Origin: Aerococcaceae bacterium DSM 111020
Lineage (GTDB): Bacteria > Bacillota > Bacilli > Lactobacillales > Aerococcaceae
Direction: 5' to 3'
DNA length: 64,000 nt
Assembly (NCBI GenBank): GCA_015863185.1
Contig: JACBXP010000004.1
Location: forward strand, 1-64,000
The position numbers and the translations under genes were made by a program. Below are positions 54,625 to 63,712 of this stretch, piece after piece (position 1 is the first letter of the stretch; each line of letters begins with the position of its first letter). A model generated the notes under the pieces. It did not search any database. It worked only from the letters and a program-made list of their open reading frames with translations, and was not told where the DNA came from.

Positions 54625-55500
54625 GTGAAAATAATTGATGGTAGAAAACGTTCCAATGAACGCATGACACAATATAAAAAAGCAATCGAATTATTACGGA
54701 CCAAAGATGTGCATCCAAAATTAGTGGTGGTGACGGTTGGGGATGACCCAGCGAGTAAAGTTTATGTGGGACAAAAACAGAAGCGTGCCCAACAATTAGA
54801 AATGTCTTTTGAATGGGTGGTGCTGGAAGGTGATGTCTCCCAAGAGGAGTTAATCGCTGAGATTGATAAACGCAATGCGGATCCTGAAGTCTCAGGACTG
54901 ATCGTGCAATTGCCATTGCCGGATCATCTCGATGAACAAGCAATTATTCAAGCCATTGCGCCCGAGAAAGATGTAGACGGCTTCCATCCTTATAATATAG
55001 GGCAATTAGTTAAGAATGAAGCTAAATTAGTGCCTTGTACACCAAAAGGGATTATGGACTTACTTGAGGCCAATGCCATTCAAATAGCCGGTCGAAATGT
55101 GGTTATTATTGGACGCAGTCAAATCGTCGGCTTACCCTTAGCGTTGATGATGACGCACGCCAATGCGACGGTATCGGTTATTCATAGTCAGACAGCGAAT
55201 CCCAACGCCTTAATTGCCCACGCTGATATTATTGTAACAGCGGCTGGGAATCCTGATGCTATCGATGAATCAGCTATTCCGGAAGAGGCAGTTATTATCG
55301 ATGTGTCGATTCTGCGTGGTGAAGACGGGAAATTACACGGCGATGTGGACGCTGAGAAAGTTCAAGATAAAGTTGCGGCGATGACGCCTGTTCCTGGAGG
55401 AGTGGGGCCGATGACGGTTGCGATGTTGATGGAACAAACGATTCTTTGTGCTTGTCACCAAAATGATATCGATCCGGATACGATTCTTGGTGAGATATAA
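54625..55500 (+). CDS. folD: Methylenetetrahydrofolate dehydrogenase / methenyltetrahydrofolate cyclohydrolase
   Basis: FolD of 291 residues. Motifs VGDDPASKVYVGQKQK (active Tyr/Lys region), GLIVQLPLP, GRSQIVGLPLA and PGGVGPMTVAML are complete. It interconverts one-carbon units on tetrahydrofolate. GTG at 54625 is preferred, with GAGGGG about ten bases upstream, giving VKIIDGRK; an ATG at 54589 lies before that site. It begins the folD-xseA-xseB-ispA-tlyA run and overlaps xseA by one base. Confidence 0.93.
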   Translation: MKIIDGRKRSNERMTQYKKAIELLRTKDVHPKLVVVTVGDDPASKVYVGQKQKRAQQLEMSFEWVVLEGDVSQEELIAEIDKRNADPEVSGLIVQLPLPDHLDEQAIIQAIAPEKDVDGFHPYNIGQLVKNEAKLVPCTPKGIMDLLEANAIQIAGRNVVIIGRSQIVGLPLALMMTHANATVSVIHSQTANPNALIAHADIIVTAAGNPDAIDESAIPEEAVIIDVSILRGEDGKLHGDVDAEKVQDKVAAMTPVPGGVGPMTVAMLMEQTILCACHQNDIDPDTILGEI

Positions 55501-56870
55501 TGGCAACACGAGACCATGATAAATATCTAACGGTCAAGGCTTTATCACAATATATTCGGGCCAAATTCGACCGCGACCCTTATCTGCAACAAGTCTTTGT
55601 GGTCGGGGAAATCTCGAATTACCGGAAACGTCCGAATACCCATCAATATTTTAATTTGAAAGATGACAATGTCCAAATTAATGCGGTTATGTTCAAGTCA
55701 GCCTTCAATAAAGTGCCCTTCGAACTCGAAGAAGGGATGAAAGTCTATGTACGGGGCCGTGTGCAGACATATCCTGCTCGAGGGACCTATCAAATCATTA
55801 TTGATCATCTGGAACCCGATGGCTTAGGAGCCTTTTATTTAGCATTTGAACAATTAAAGAAGAAATTACAACAAGCGGGCTGGTTCGATCGTCCCAAACG
55901 AGAGATTCCAACCTTTCCAAAGAAAATCGCGGTGGTGACGAGTCCTACTGGGGCGGTCATTCGTGATATTATCACCACCGTCCAACGGCGTTATCCGATT
56001 GTGGAGTTAGTAGTCTATCCGACACGCGTGCAAGGAGAAGAAGCAGTTGGTGAGATTCAAACGGCCTTTGAAGCAATTCAAGCGCGTCATGACGAATATG
56101 ATACGGTGATTGTTGCTCGAGGTGGGGGTTCGATTGAGGACTTGTGGTGCTTTAATGATGAGAAGGTGGCCGAGGCGATACATAATTGTTCGGTCCCTGT
56201 CATATCTTCCATCGGACATGAAACAGATACCACAATTGCGGATTTGGTGGCTGATTTACGGGCGCCAACACCGACAGCAGCTGCCGAAATGGCGGTTCCT
56301 GTCTTAGTGGATGTCTTAACAACCGTCAATCAATGGCAAGAACGGCTCATCTATGCGATGACCCAACGCATTGGTCAGTCGCGTAAACAATTAGAACGTT
56401 ACAGCCAGTCTTATGTCTTAAAACAACCAGACCGACTCTATCAGCCATTTTTGCAGTCATTGGATCAATGGCAAGAACGCCTACATCGGAGTCAGAGACA
56501 GTTTCTACAAAATACCCGTTACACTTATCAACAAGTGGACCAACGTTTGGCTGGGCAAACACCCAAGCCACGGATTGAATTCCACCAACATCAATTAGCG
56601 ACCCAGCAAGAACGCTTGCACCAACGTTTCGGACAACGTTTGTTAGATTGGAAGAAGCAGCGTCAGTCATTTGAACAATTATTAGAAGCCCATAGTCCCA
56701 TCAGTATCGTCCAACGTGGTTATGCGATTACCGAACAAGCAGACCAGATTGTCCATTCTGTCGAAGCGATTAACGCCAATCAACCACTGACAGTGCGCTT
56801 TATTGATGGGCATGTGGAGACGACGATTACCGAGATTATTACAGATCACAAGGAGATGCAAGATGAGTAA
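55500..56870 (+). CDS. xseA: Exodeoxyribonuclease VII large subunit
   Basis: Protein of 456 residues, usual length. An OB-fold nucleic-acid domain (about 10-105) is followed by the exonuclease core (RDI-TTVQRRYP, RGGGSIEDLWCFN, SSIGHETDTTIAD) and a coiled-coil region rich in Gln and Arg (290-420). It digests single-stranded DNA with XseB. It begins in the folD stop (TAATG) and overlaps xseB by 8 bases. Confidence 0.96.
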   Translation: MATRDHDKYLTVKALSQYIRAKFDRDPYLQQVFVVGEISNYRKRPNTHQYFNLKDDNVQINAVMFKSAFNKVPFELEEGMKVYVRGRVQTYPARGTYQIIIDHLEPDGLGAFYLAFEQLKKKLQQAGWFDRPKREIPTFPKKIAVVTSPTGAVIRDIITTVQRRYPIVELVVYPTRVQGEEAVGEIQTAFEAIQARHDEYDTVIVARGGGSIEDLWCFNDEKVAEAIHNCSVPVISSIGHETDTTIADLVADLRAPTPTAAAEMAVPVLVDVLTTVNQWQERLIYAMTQRIGQSRKQLERYSQSYVLKQPDRLYQPFLQSLDQWQERLHRSQRQFLQNTRYTYQQVDQRLAGQTPKPRIEFHQHQLATQQERLHQRFGQRLLDWKKQRQSFEQLLEAHSPISIVQRGYAITEQADQIVHSVEAINANQPLTVRFIDGHVETTITEIITDHKEMQDE

Positions 56871-57096
56871 ACAAGACACACCGACTTTTGAAGAAGCGAT
56901 GTTAGCATTAGAAAATATCGTTAAGCGTTTAGAACAAGGCGATCTCCCTTTAGAAGAAGCATTATCAGCTTATAAGGAAGGGATAAAACTCAGTCAATAT
57001 TGTCAAAAAACGCTCACCGATGCCGAAGAAACCGTCACGAAAATGATGACTGAAGAAGGCGAAGTCCCATTAGATGGAGGCAATAATGACAGCTAA
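56863..57096 (+). CDS. xseB: Exodeoxyribonuclease VII small subunit
   Basis: Protein of 77 residues: TFEEAMLALENIVKRLEQGDLPLEEAL is the XseB signature, two helices that bind XseA. The ATG at 56863 has AAGGAG at normal spacing inside xseA; a longer reading from 56803 is out of character. It overlaps ispA by 11 bases. Confidence 0.96.
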   Translation: MSKQDTPTFEEAMLALENIVKRLEQGDLPLEEALSAYKEGIKLSQYCQKTLTDAEETVTKMMTEEGEVPLDGGNNDS

Positions 57097-57994
57097 CCAT
57101 TTAAAGAAATTACGCAAACATTTTGAAGAACATTTAAATGAACAATTATTTGAAAGCAATGCGGATATTGAACTCTTGAAACCGATGATGTATTCGCTTC
57201 AAAATGGCGGCAAGCGTCTACGGCCGACTTTATTATTGGCTATTCTGTATATTTATGGCTCCAAAAAAATCAAATTAGGACTGAATACCGCAACCGCGTT
57301 GGAATTTATTCACACTTATTCACTGATCCATGATGATTTACCAGCGATGGATAATGATGATTTGCGCCGGGGCCAACCAACGAATCATAAGCAATTCGAT
57401 GAAGCGACTGCTATTCTTGCTGGAGATGCGCTCTTGACCGATGCCTTTGGTTTGATTGTTGCAGATAGCCAACTCAAACCGAAACAACGCAATCAATTGG
57501 TGGGAATGTTAGTGTCGGCAGCGGGGTCACATGGGATGGTGGCTGGTCAGATTAAAGATTTACAGTCGGAATCACGGACCATAGAGTTAGACGAGCTCAA
57601 AGAAATTCATCATAAGAAAACCGGCGAATTATTCCTCTTTTCGGTGGAAGCGGCCAGTGTCATCTTAGATTTGGATGTAGCAGTCCGCGAACGCATTACG
57701 CAATTCGGGCAACATTTCGGTCTTGCGTATCAAATCCACAATGATTTGAAAGATTTGTCAGGAGACGAGTTATTAACGGGTAAATCGGGTGTTTCAGACT
57801 TGGAAAATGAGAAGAATACTTATCCCTATTTACTCACAACCCAAGGGGCCTTGGATGCTTTACAAGCAGAAATTGACCAAATCCAAATCATTATTCAAGA
57901 ATTGGAAGACTTAACGTCGAAGCCATTCAGCTTTTTAACTGCGTTTGTGGATTATATTGCGATTGACACGCTCGGAGAAGGTTTGGTGCCATGA
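57086..57994 (+). CDS. ispA: Farnesyl/geranyl diphosphate synthase
   Basis: Polyprenyl synthase of 302 residues. The first Asp-rich motif is DDLPAMDNDDLRRG, the second is NDLKDLSGD, and the GGKRLRPTLLL start is conserved. It condenses isopentenyl units to C15 (or similar) diphosphate for lipid carrier and quinone synthesis. The ATG at 57086 follows GGAGG; residues before it are dropped. It overlaps tlyA by 4 bases. Confidence 0.94.
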   Translation: MTANHLKKLRKHFEEHLNEQLFESNADIELLKPMMYSLQNGGKRLRPTLLLAILYIYGSKKIKLGLNTATALEFIHTYSLIHDDLPAMDNDDLRRGQPTNHKQFDEATAILAGDALLTDAFGLIVADSQLKPKQRNQLVGMLVSAAGSHGMVAGQIKDLQSESRTIELDELKEIHHKKTGELFLFSVEAASVILDLDVAVRERITQFGQHFGLAYQIHNDLKDLSGDELLTGKSGVSDLENEKNTYPYLLTTQGALDALQAEIDQIQIIIQELEDLTSKPFSFLTAFVDYIAIDTLGEGLVP

Positions 57995-58803
57995 AAAAGG
58001 AACGCGTCGATAAATTAGTGTATCAAGCGGGATTGACGCCTTCGAGAGAACAAGCTCAGCGTTTGATTATGGCGGGACAAATCTATGACGATAAGGAACA
58101 ACGTTATGATAAGGCCGGTGAGAAGATTCCAGTGGATACGGTGCTCTATATTAAGGGAGACAAGCCGAAATATGTCTCGCGCGGTGGCTTAAAATTGGAA
58201 AAGGCCCTTGCTGCTTTTCATATCGATATGAGTGATCAAATACTATTGGATATTGGGGCATCGACTGGTGGCTTTACCGATGCAGCATTGCAAGCGGGAG
58301 CTCAATTAAGTTATGCACTCGATGTTGGTTACAATCAATTAGCCTATCAATTGCGCCAAGATCCGCGGGTGGTCGTGATGGAAAGACAGAATTTCCGTTA
58401 TTCTAAGCCGGATGATTTTACCCAAGGTCAGCCGACTATTGCCTCTATCGATGTCTCATTTATTTCATTGGCCTTAATCTTACCGCCCCTGGCGGATATT
58501 TTGGAACCTGGAGGTAGTGTCATGGTCTTGATTAAACCGCAATTTGAAGCGGGACCAGAACGCATTGGTAAGAACGGCATTGTGCGGGACCCAGCCGTTC
58601 ATGAAGCGGTTCTTAGTGAAGTGCTGCAATTTATTAGTGAAATTGGCTTTCGAATTGAAGACTTGACGTATTCACCGATTAAAGGCGGCGAAGGAAATAT
58701 TGAATTTCTCGCGCATTTAATTAATCAACAGGAACCGAATAATGATTCCCATCAGCATATAAATATTGCGCAGGTCGTACAAGAAGCTCATGAAATGAAA
58801 TAA
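57991..58803 (+). CDS. tlyA: TlyA-family rRNA methyltransferase (S4 domain)
   Basis: Protein of 270 residues: an S4 RNA-binding domain (about 1-62; RVDKLVYQAGLTPSREQAQRLI, SRGGLKLEKAL) and an FtsJ-like SAM methyltransferase (LDIGASTGGFTDAALQAGA; SIDVSFISL; IKPQFE). TlyA in mycobacteria methylates 16S/23S rRNA; the Firmicutes homologue (YqxC) is in the same gene run. Old names call it hemolysin A. In relatives argR lies between this gene and recN; here only 77 bases separate them. Confidence 0.92.
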   Translation: MKKERVDKLVYQAGLTPSREQAQRLIMAGQIYDDKEQRYDKAGEKIPVDTVLYIKGDKPKYVSRGGLKLEKALAAFHIDMSDQILLDIGASTGGFTDAALQAGAQLSYALDVGYNQLAYQLRQDPRVVVMERQNFRYSKPDDFTQGQPTIASIDVSFISLALILPPLADILEPGGSVMVLIKPQFEAGPERIGKNGIVRDPAVHEAVLSEVLQFISEIGFRIEDLTYSPIKGGEGNIEFLAHLINQQEPNNDSHQHINIAQVVQEAHEMK

Positions 58804-58880
58804 GTCGTGTCTCACAAGGGACAAATGGATTGGAATCTCGGTTTGCAGGACAGAATGGAACGAAAAAGAAGGAGTGTGCC

Positions 58881-60635
58881 ATGTTAGTCACTTTATCAAT
58901 TGAAAACTTTGCGATTATTGATGCAGTTCAAATTGACTTCAACGATCAAATGACCGTTTTATCCGGTGAAACCGGAGCAGGGAAATCGATTATTATCGAT
59001 GCCTTAGGCATCTTATGTGGTGGCCGTGGCTCAACCCGTCTCATTCGGGAAGGGTCTGATCGTTTAGTCGTGGAAGGACTCTTTCGACTGAAAGAAATAG
59101 CACCCGTTCAAGCAACTCTCGAGGAAGTGGGAGTGGAGACCGATCTGACCCAAGAACCCTTAATTATTCGCCGGGAGATTCAACGTTCAGGGACAAATAT
59201 TATTCGTATTAATGGGCAACTAGCCAATGTCTCAACCTTGAAACAAATTGGCCATCATCTCAGTGATATTCATGGGCAAAATGAACATCAAGCCTTATTA
59301 AATCCTGGGGAACATTTGCATTTATTGGATGCCTTCGGCAATACGGAACATCGCCAATTACTAGAAACTTATCAAACCGCGTATCAACAATACCGAACAC
59401 TTCGTCAAGATTGGTTAACCAGTCATCAAGATGAAGCGGTTCAGAGTCAACGTTTGAGCTTTATTGAATTTCAAGCTCAAGAAATTGAAGCCTTGGAGTT
59501 AGTTGAAGGGGAAGATGAGGAGTTGGAGGCACAAAGTCGCCGACTGCAAAATCAACAAGCCTTGGTGCAACATTTAAGTGAATTAAATCAATTATTATCT
59601 GAAAGTGATCACAGTGTCTTAACGCAAATGGAGAAAGCCCAAAGTGTCTTAACAATCTTGGCTGATTTGGATGAGACTTATCAACCATTAATAGAGCGTC
59701 TGGATGATCTAGTATATGAAACGCAAGACTTGGCAGCGACCTTAGCGACCACGACAACCCTAGATTCCCTAGAGGGGCAATCGTTTGATGACATTGAAGA
59801 GCGTTTGATGACTTTGAGTCAAGCGAAACGCAAATATCATCGGACTATTCCAGAGATTCTGGCTTATTATGAAGAGATTTCTGAAGAAATTTATCAAATC
59901 ACGCATCGTGAACAATATTTAGACCGACTAGCTAAAGAGATGTTAGCGAGTTACGACCAGGCAGAACAAGCTGCACAGGCATTGCATCAGTCCCGTCAAC
60001 ATTTAGCGATCGGCTTACAAGAAGCTATCTTAACTGAGTTGAGCGATTTATACATGGAAAATAGTCGCTTTGAAGTACGTTTCAAAGAACTTCGTGAAGA
60101 TGATGCGTTAATGGAAACATTAGACGCCTATCGTCCTGAAGCACCTTTAATCCAACTACAAGCGCAAGGTTATGATCAGGTGGAATTCTATGTGGCGACG
60201 AATATCGGTGAAACAATGAAACCTTTAATCAAGGTGGCCAGTGGCGGGGAATTATCCCGCTTTATGTTGGCCTTGAAGACGGTTTTCAGTCGGAATGCGG
60301 CACCCAAGACGATGGTCTTTGATGAAATTGATACGGGAGTGTCCGGTCGCGTGGCCCAGGCGATTGCTGAGAAGATGGTTTCGATTGCAAAGCGTCATCA
60401 AGTTTTGGCCATTACGCATCTGCCTCAAGTCGCAGCGATTGCTCAAACACAATTATATATCACCAAAGCAGTGGTCGATGGCCGGACCATTTCAGCTGTT
60501 GAGACACTCGACCCCGCAGGACGTCAACAAGTGGTGGCGCATATGATTTCTGGGGAAGAAACGACTCCAGCGTCCTTGGAATTGGCAGACGAATTATTGG
60601 TACCACATCAAGTTGAAGGGCGTGACAAAGCATGA
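58881..60635 (+). CDS. recN: DNA repair protein RecN
   Basis: SMC-like protein of 584 residues. Walker A is GETGAGKSIIIDAL, the ABC signature LSRFMLALK follows KVASGGE, and Walker B includes MVFDEIDTGVSG. Long coiled coils occupy about 155-370. RecN acts early in double-strand break repair. The ATG at 58881 (AAGGAG site) gives the family start MLVTLSIENFAII; a reading from 58830 adds 17 foreign residues. Its end overlaps miaA by 4 bases. Confidence 0.95.
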   Translation: MLVTLSIENFAIIDAVQIDFNDQMTVLSGETGAGKSIIIDALGILCGGRGSTRLIREGSDRLVVEGLFRLKEIAPVQATLEEVGVETDLTQEPLIIRREIQRSGTNIIRINGQLANVSTLKQIGHHLSDIHGQNEHQALLNPGEHLHLLDAFGNTEHRQLLETYQTAYQQYRTLRQDWLTSHQDEAVQSQRLSFIEFQAQEIEALELVEGEDEELEAQSRRLQNQQALVQHLSELNQLLSESDHSVLTQMEKAQSVLTILADLDETYQPLIERLDDLVYETQDLAATLATTTTLDSLEGQSFDDIEERLMTLSQAKRKYHRTIPEILAYYEEISEEIYQITHREQYLDRLAKEMLASYDQAEQAAQALHQSRQHLAIGLQEAILTELSDLYMENSRFEVRFKELREDDALMETLDAYRPEAPLIQLQAQGYDQVEFYVATNIGETMKPLIKVASGGELSRFMLALKTVFSRNAAPKTMVFDEIDTGVSGRVAQAIAEKMVSIAKRHQVLAITHLPQVAAIAQTQLYITKAVVDGRTISAVETLDPAGRQQVVAHMISGEETTPASLELADELLVPHQVEGRDKA

Positions 60636-61579
60636 CGGATTCACACATTCCACTCATTGTCATCGCAGGTCCCACAGGAGTCGGTAAGACCGATCTCAGT
60701 ATTTATTTAGCGCAGCGCTTTAATGGCGAAGTGATCAATGGTGATAGCTTACAAGTGTATCAAGGTTTAGATATCGGAACCGGCAAGATTACCCGCGAGG
60801 AGATGGACGGAGTTCCGCACCATTTACTGGATATTCTTCCACCCGACGCGACCTATAATGCCAGTTTGTTTAGAGAGCAAGCCAGTGAACAAGTCCGTGA
60901 AATTCATAAACGAGGCAAACTTCCCATTGTTGTTGGGGGGACAGGATTGTATTTGGAAGGGTTATTATATGATTTATCTTTTGGTAAAGTCGAAGATCCA
61001 GCCAAACGCGCGCAATTAGAAGCTGAAGCCGAAACTATCGGTGCCAAAGCGTTATGGGAAAGGCTTGCAGATATTGATCCAGAGGCGTGTGCGAAGATTC
61101 CCTATCAGAATATCCGGCGGACAATTCGGGCCTTGGAAGTGATTCATGCTAGTGGCGAATTATTCTCCAAACAAACGGAGCATCAAGCGAAACAATCTGT
61201 CTTTGATGAATTATTGGTTGTCTTGGACCGCCCCCGCGAATTGCTTTATGACCGGATTAATCGTCGGGTGGTAGGAATGGTCGAGGCTGGATTAGAAGCA
61301 GAAGTTCATGGCTTATATCAAGCAGTAGGGGCCGAAGAATGGCAAAGCCTTCAAGGCATTGGCTATAAAGAATGGTTCCCATATTTTGAAGACAAACAAA
61401 CACTAGACCAAGTCATCGCCCAAATTCAACAACATTCACGGCGTTATGCTAAAAGACAATTGACTTGGTTTCGCAATCGCATGAAGGCTCCTCATTGGCT
61501 CGATATGGAAGCAGCCGATGCGCACACACAAGCGGAGAACTGGATTGCGGAACATTTAGAGAAAGGAGGAATAGAATGA
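60632..61579 (+). CDS. miaA: tRNA dimethylallyltransferase
   Basis: MiaA of 315 residues. The P-loop GPTGVGKTDLS, NGDSLQVYQGLDIGTGK, GGTGLYLEGLLYD and RRYAKRQLTWFRNR are family signatures. It adds a dimethylallyl group to A37 of tRNAs reading U-starting codons. Its TGA overlaps the ATG of hflX. Confidence 0.96.
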   Translation: MTDSHIPLIVIAGPTGVGKTDLSIYLAQRFNGEVINGDSLQVYQGLDIGTGKITREEMDGVPHHLLDILPPDATYNASLFREQASEQVREIHKRGKLPIVVGGTGLYLEGLLYDLSFGKVEDPAKRAQLEAEAETIGAKALWERLADIDPEACAKIPYQNIRRTIRALEVIHASGELFSKQTEHQAKQSVFDELLVVLDRPRELLYDRINRRVVGMVEAGLEAEVHGLYQAVGAEEWQSLQGIGYKEWFPYFEDKQTLDQVIAQIQQHSRRYAKRQLTWFRNRMKAPHWLDMEAADAHTQAENWIAEHLEKGGIE

Positions 61580-62826
61580 TTGAAACAGGAACACAACCCG
61601 AACGAATCTTATTAATCGGTGTCCAAACACAACTAGTCACTGATGAACAATTTGCGAATTTATTGAATGAATTAGCCGCACTGACGAAGACAGCCGGTGG
61701 TATAGTCGTGGATTATGTCACACAAAAACGTTCCACAATCCATAATCGGTCACTCGTCGGAACAGGAAAACTCGAAGAGATTCAATCGCTCGTCGAAGCC
61801 AGAGATATCGATCTAGTAATCAGTCAAAATGAACTCACACCTTCGACTAATAATTATTTAGAAGAAGCGATTGGTGTTCGCGTGATTGACCGTACGCAAT
61901 TAATTTTGGATATTTTTGCGATGCGGGCGAAGAGTCGGGAAGGGAAATTACAAGTCGAAATGGCCCAATATGACTATTTATTGTCACGCATTGTCGGGAA
62001 AGGTCTCGAACTGTCGCGTCAAGGAGGCGGGATTGGAACCCGTGGACCGGGGGAGACCCAATTGGAGAGCGACCGACGCTATATTCGTTCTCGCATGCTA
62101 GCCATTAATAAAGAACTGCAACAAGTCGAAAAACACCGTGAACGAACGCGTCAACGTCGTCTCAATGGACGTGAATTTAATATTGGTTTAATCGGCTACA
62201 CCAATGCTGGAAAATCGACATTACTGACCGAGTTAACCAAACAAGACACGTATATTAAAGATCAATTGTTTGCAACGCTTGACCCGTTAACGCGGAAATT
62301 TAAAATCAATGGCCATGATGCGTTCACGATAACTGATACGGTTGGTTTTATTGAAGACTTGCCGACTGAATTAGTGAATGCCTTTGAATCCACTTTAGAA
62401 GAGATTCGTTATATGGATTTATTGCTTCATGTCGTGGATGCGAGTCATTCAGCCCATATGATGCACGAGGAGACTGTGCTTTCTTTATTGAATGACTTGG
62501 AAATTTACGATGTGCCGATACTGACGGTCTATAATAAAGTGGATCAATTGACTGGGGCGTTTGAAGCGACCAAATTTCCCAACATATTGATGTCGGCCAA
62601 GAATCCAAAAGATATTGAACGCCTGAAAGCGGAAATCTGGGACCTCTGCATCGCGCACGCAGAACCCTATCAAATGCGCGTCCTACCCGAAGAAGCTGAT
62701 TTATTGGCACTTTATCAACAAAATACATTGGTCACAGCCATTGAATTTAATGAAGAACAAGAATATTATGAATTAACGGGTTATCGTAACCCTATTAAGA
62801 ATGACAAGGAGGCAGATAACGAGTGA
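61576..62826 (+). CDS. hflX: Ribosome-associated GTPase HflX
   Basis: Protein of 416 residues: an N-terminal HflX domain (RSTIHNRSLVGTGKLEEI), a Gly-rich linker (GIGTRGPGETQLE), then the G domain with GYTNAGKST, DTVGF and NKVD. HflX splits stalled or hibernating ribosomes after stress. The ATG at 61576 follows AAAGGAGG and overlaps the miaA stop (ATGA); a longer reading from 61465 lies within miaA. It overlaps def by 4 bases. Confidence 0.94.
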   Translation: MIETGTQPERILLIGVQTQLVTDEQFANLLNELAALTKTAGGIVVDYVTQKRSTIHNRSLVGTGKLEEIQSLVEARDIDLVISQNELTPSTNNYLEEAIGVRVIDRTQLILDIFAMRAKSREGKLQVEMAQYDYLLSRIVGKGLELSRQGGGIGTRGPGETQLESDRRYIRSRMLAINKELQQVEKHRERTRQRRLNGREFNIGLIGYTNAGKSTLLTELTKQDTYIKDQLFATLDPLTRKFKINGHDAFTITDTVGFIEDLPTELVNAFESTLEEIRYMDLLLHVVDASHSAHMMHEETVLSLLNDLEIYDVPILTVYNKVDQLTGAFEATKFPNILMSAKNPKDIERLKAEIWDLCIAHAEPYQMRVLPEEADLLALYQQNTLVTAIEFNEEQEYYELTGYRNPIKNDKEADNE

Positions 62827-63389
62827 TAACAATGAAAGACTTTATCGCGGAAGTCGATCCGCGCTTACGTGAAGCGTCCCAAGAAGTGACATTTCCTTTA
62901 AATGACGAAGAAAAAACATTAATTGAAGAAATGCGGACCTTTCTCATTAATAGTCAAACACCAGAAATCGCCGAAGAATATGGACTTCGTGCGGGGGTCG
63001 GTGTTGCAGCGCCTCAATTAGGCATTAATAAACAAATTTTTGCAGTTTATTTGACAGAATTAGATGAAGACGGTGAAGTGGTCGATGTCATCATCGATGA
63101 AATTTTTATCAATCCAAAGATTACCCGTCATTCTGTCAAGCAAGCGGCACTACCTGAAGGAGAAGGATGTCTGTCCGTTCGTCGTGCTGTACCTGGATTA
63201 GTCCCGCGTCCGCGCCGAGTAACTTTAACTTATCAAGATCCCGAAGGGGACGAATATGAGGTCAAATTACGTGATTATGAAGCCATTGTCGTCCAACATG
63301 AGCTGGATCATTTAAAAGGGATTTTATTTTATGATCACATCAATGACGAAAATCCATGGCAAGCGGATGATAATACGGTCGTCTTATAA
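62823..63389 (+). CDS. def: Peptide deformylase
   Basis: Type 2 (Gram-positive length) deformylase of 188 residues, removing the N-formyl group from new proteins. The three motifs are GVGVAAPQLGI, EGCLSVRR (metal Cys) and VQHELDHLKG (metal His pair and catalytic Glu). The best start is GTG at 62823, about ten bases after AAGGAGG; ATG 62832 is too far from that site. It is the last gene before a terminator. Confidence 0.96.
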   Translation: MITMKDFIAEVDPRLREASQEVTFPLNDEEKTLIEEMRTFLINSQTPEIAEEYGLRAGVGVAAPQLGINKQIFAVYLTELDEDGEVVDVIIDEIFINPKITRHSVKQAALPEGEGCLSVRRAVPGLVPRPRRVTLTYQDPEGDEYEVKLRDYEAIVVQHELDHLKGILFYDHINDENPWQADDNTVVL

Positions 63390-63408
63390 TTAAATACCCC
63401 TAAAGAAG

Positions 63409-63446
63409 AATCCAAACGAGATGTATGTACTCGGATGGATTTTTTA
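63409..63446 (+). terminator. Terminator after def
   Basis: AATCCAAACGAG pairs with CTCGGATGGATT, with small mismatches, and ends in TTTTTT. It closes the folD-to-def block. Confidence 0.75.
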
Positions 63447-63575
63447 TTTTACTGATAAAGAATAAAAATCATAAAAATTGAAAAAAATCTGACTTTTGCT
63501 CGATTTTGGCGTCTCACGATACGATACTTGACTTGCTAATAAACGCGATAAAAGTTTGTGAAATATTAAACGTAT

Positions 63576-63590
63576 AGTAAGCGTTTTCAT
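63576..63590 (+). promoter_or_regulatory. cre site upstream of adhE
   Basis: Read on the minus strand, ATGAAAACGCTTACT fits WTGNAANCGNWNNCW at every position. It lies about 65 bases upstream of the adhE -35. The 323-base gap 63390-63712 holds only this, the Rex box, the promoter and the def terminator. Confidence 0.75.
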
Positions 63591-63631
63591 ATATGAATGT
63601 TGATTATAAGCGGTTGTGTTGTAAAAATAAA

Positions 63632-63683
63632 TGTGAAAAAGTTCACTAATTCTATTTACTTTTAGAAAAAAACCATGTATGAT
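63632..63683 (+). promoter_or_regulatory. adhE promoter with Rex-type operator
   Basis: TTTACT (63656-63661), 16 bp and TATGAT (63678-63683) form the promoter. ATGTGAA-AAAG-TTCACTA (63632-63649) fits the Rex consensus TTGTGAANNNNTTCACAA with mismatches only in the outer positions. Rex represses adhE when NADH is low. Confidence 0.72.
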
Positions 63684-63712
63684 GTATTTGTAAATAAGAG
63701 GAGGAAGAAAAA

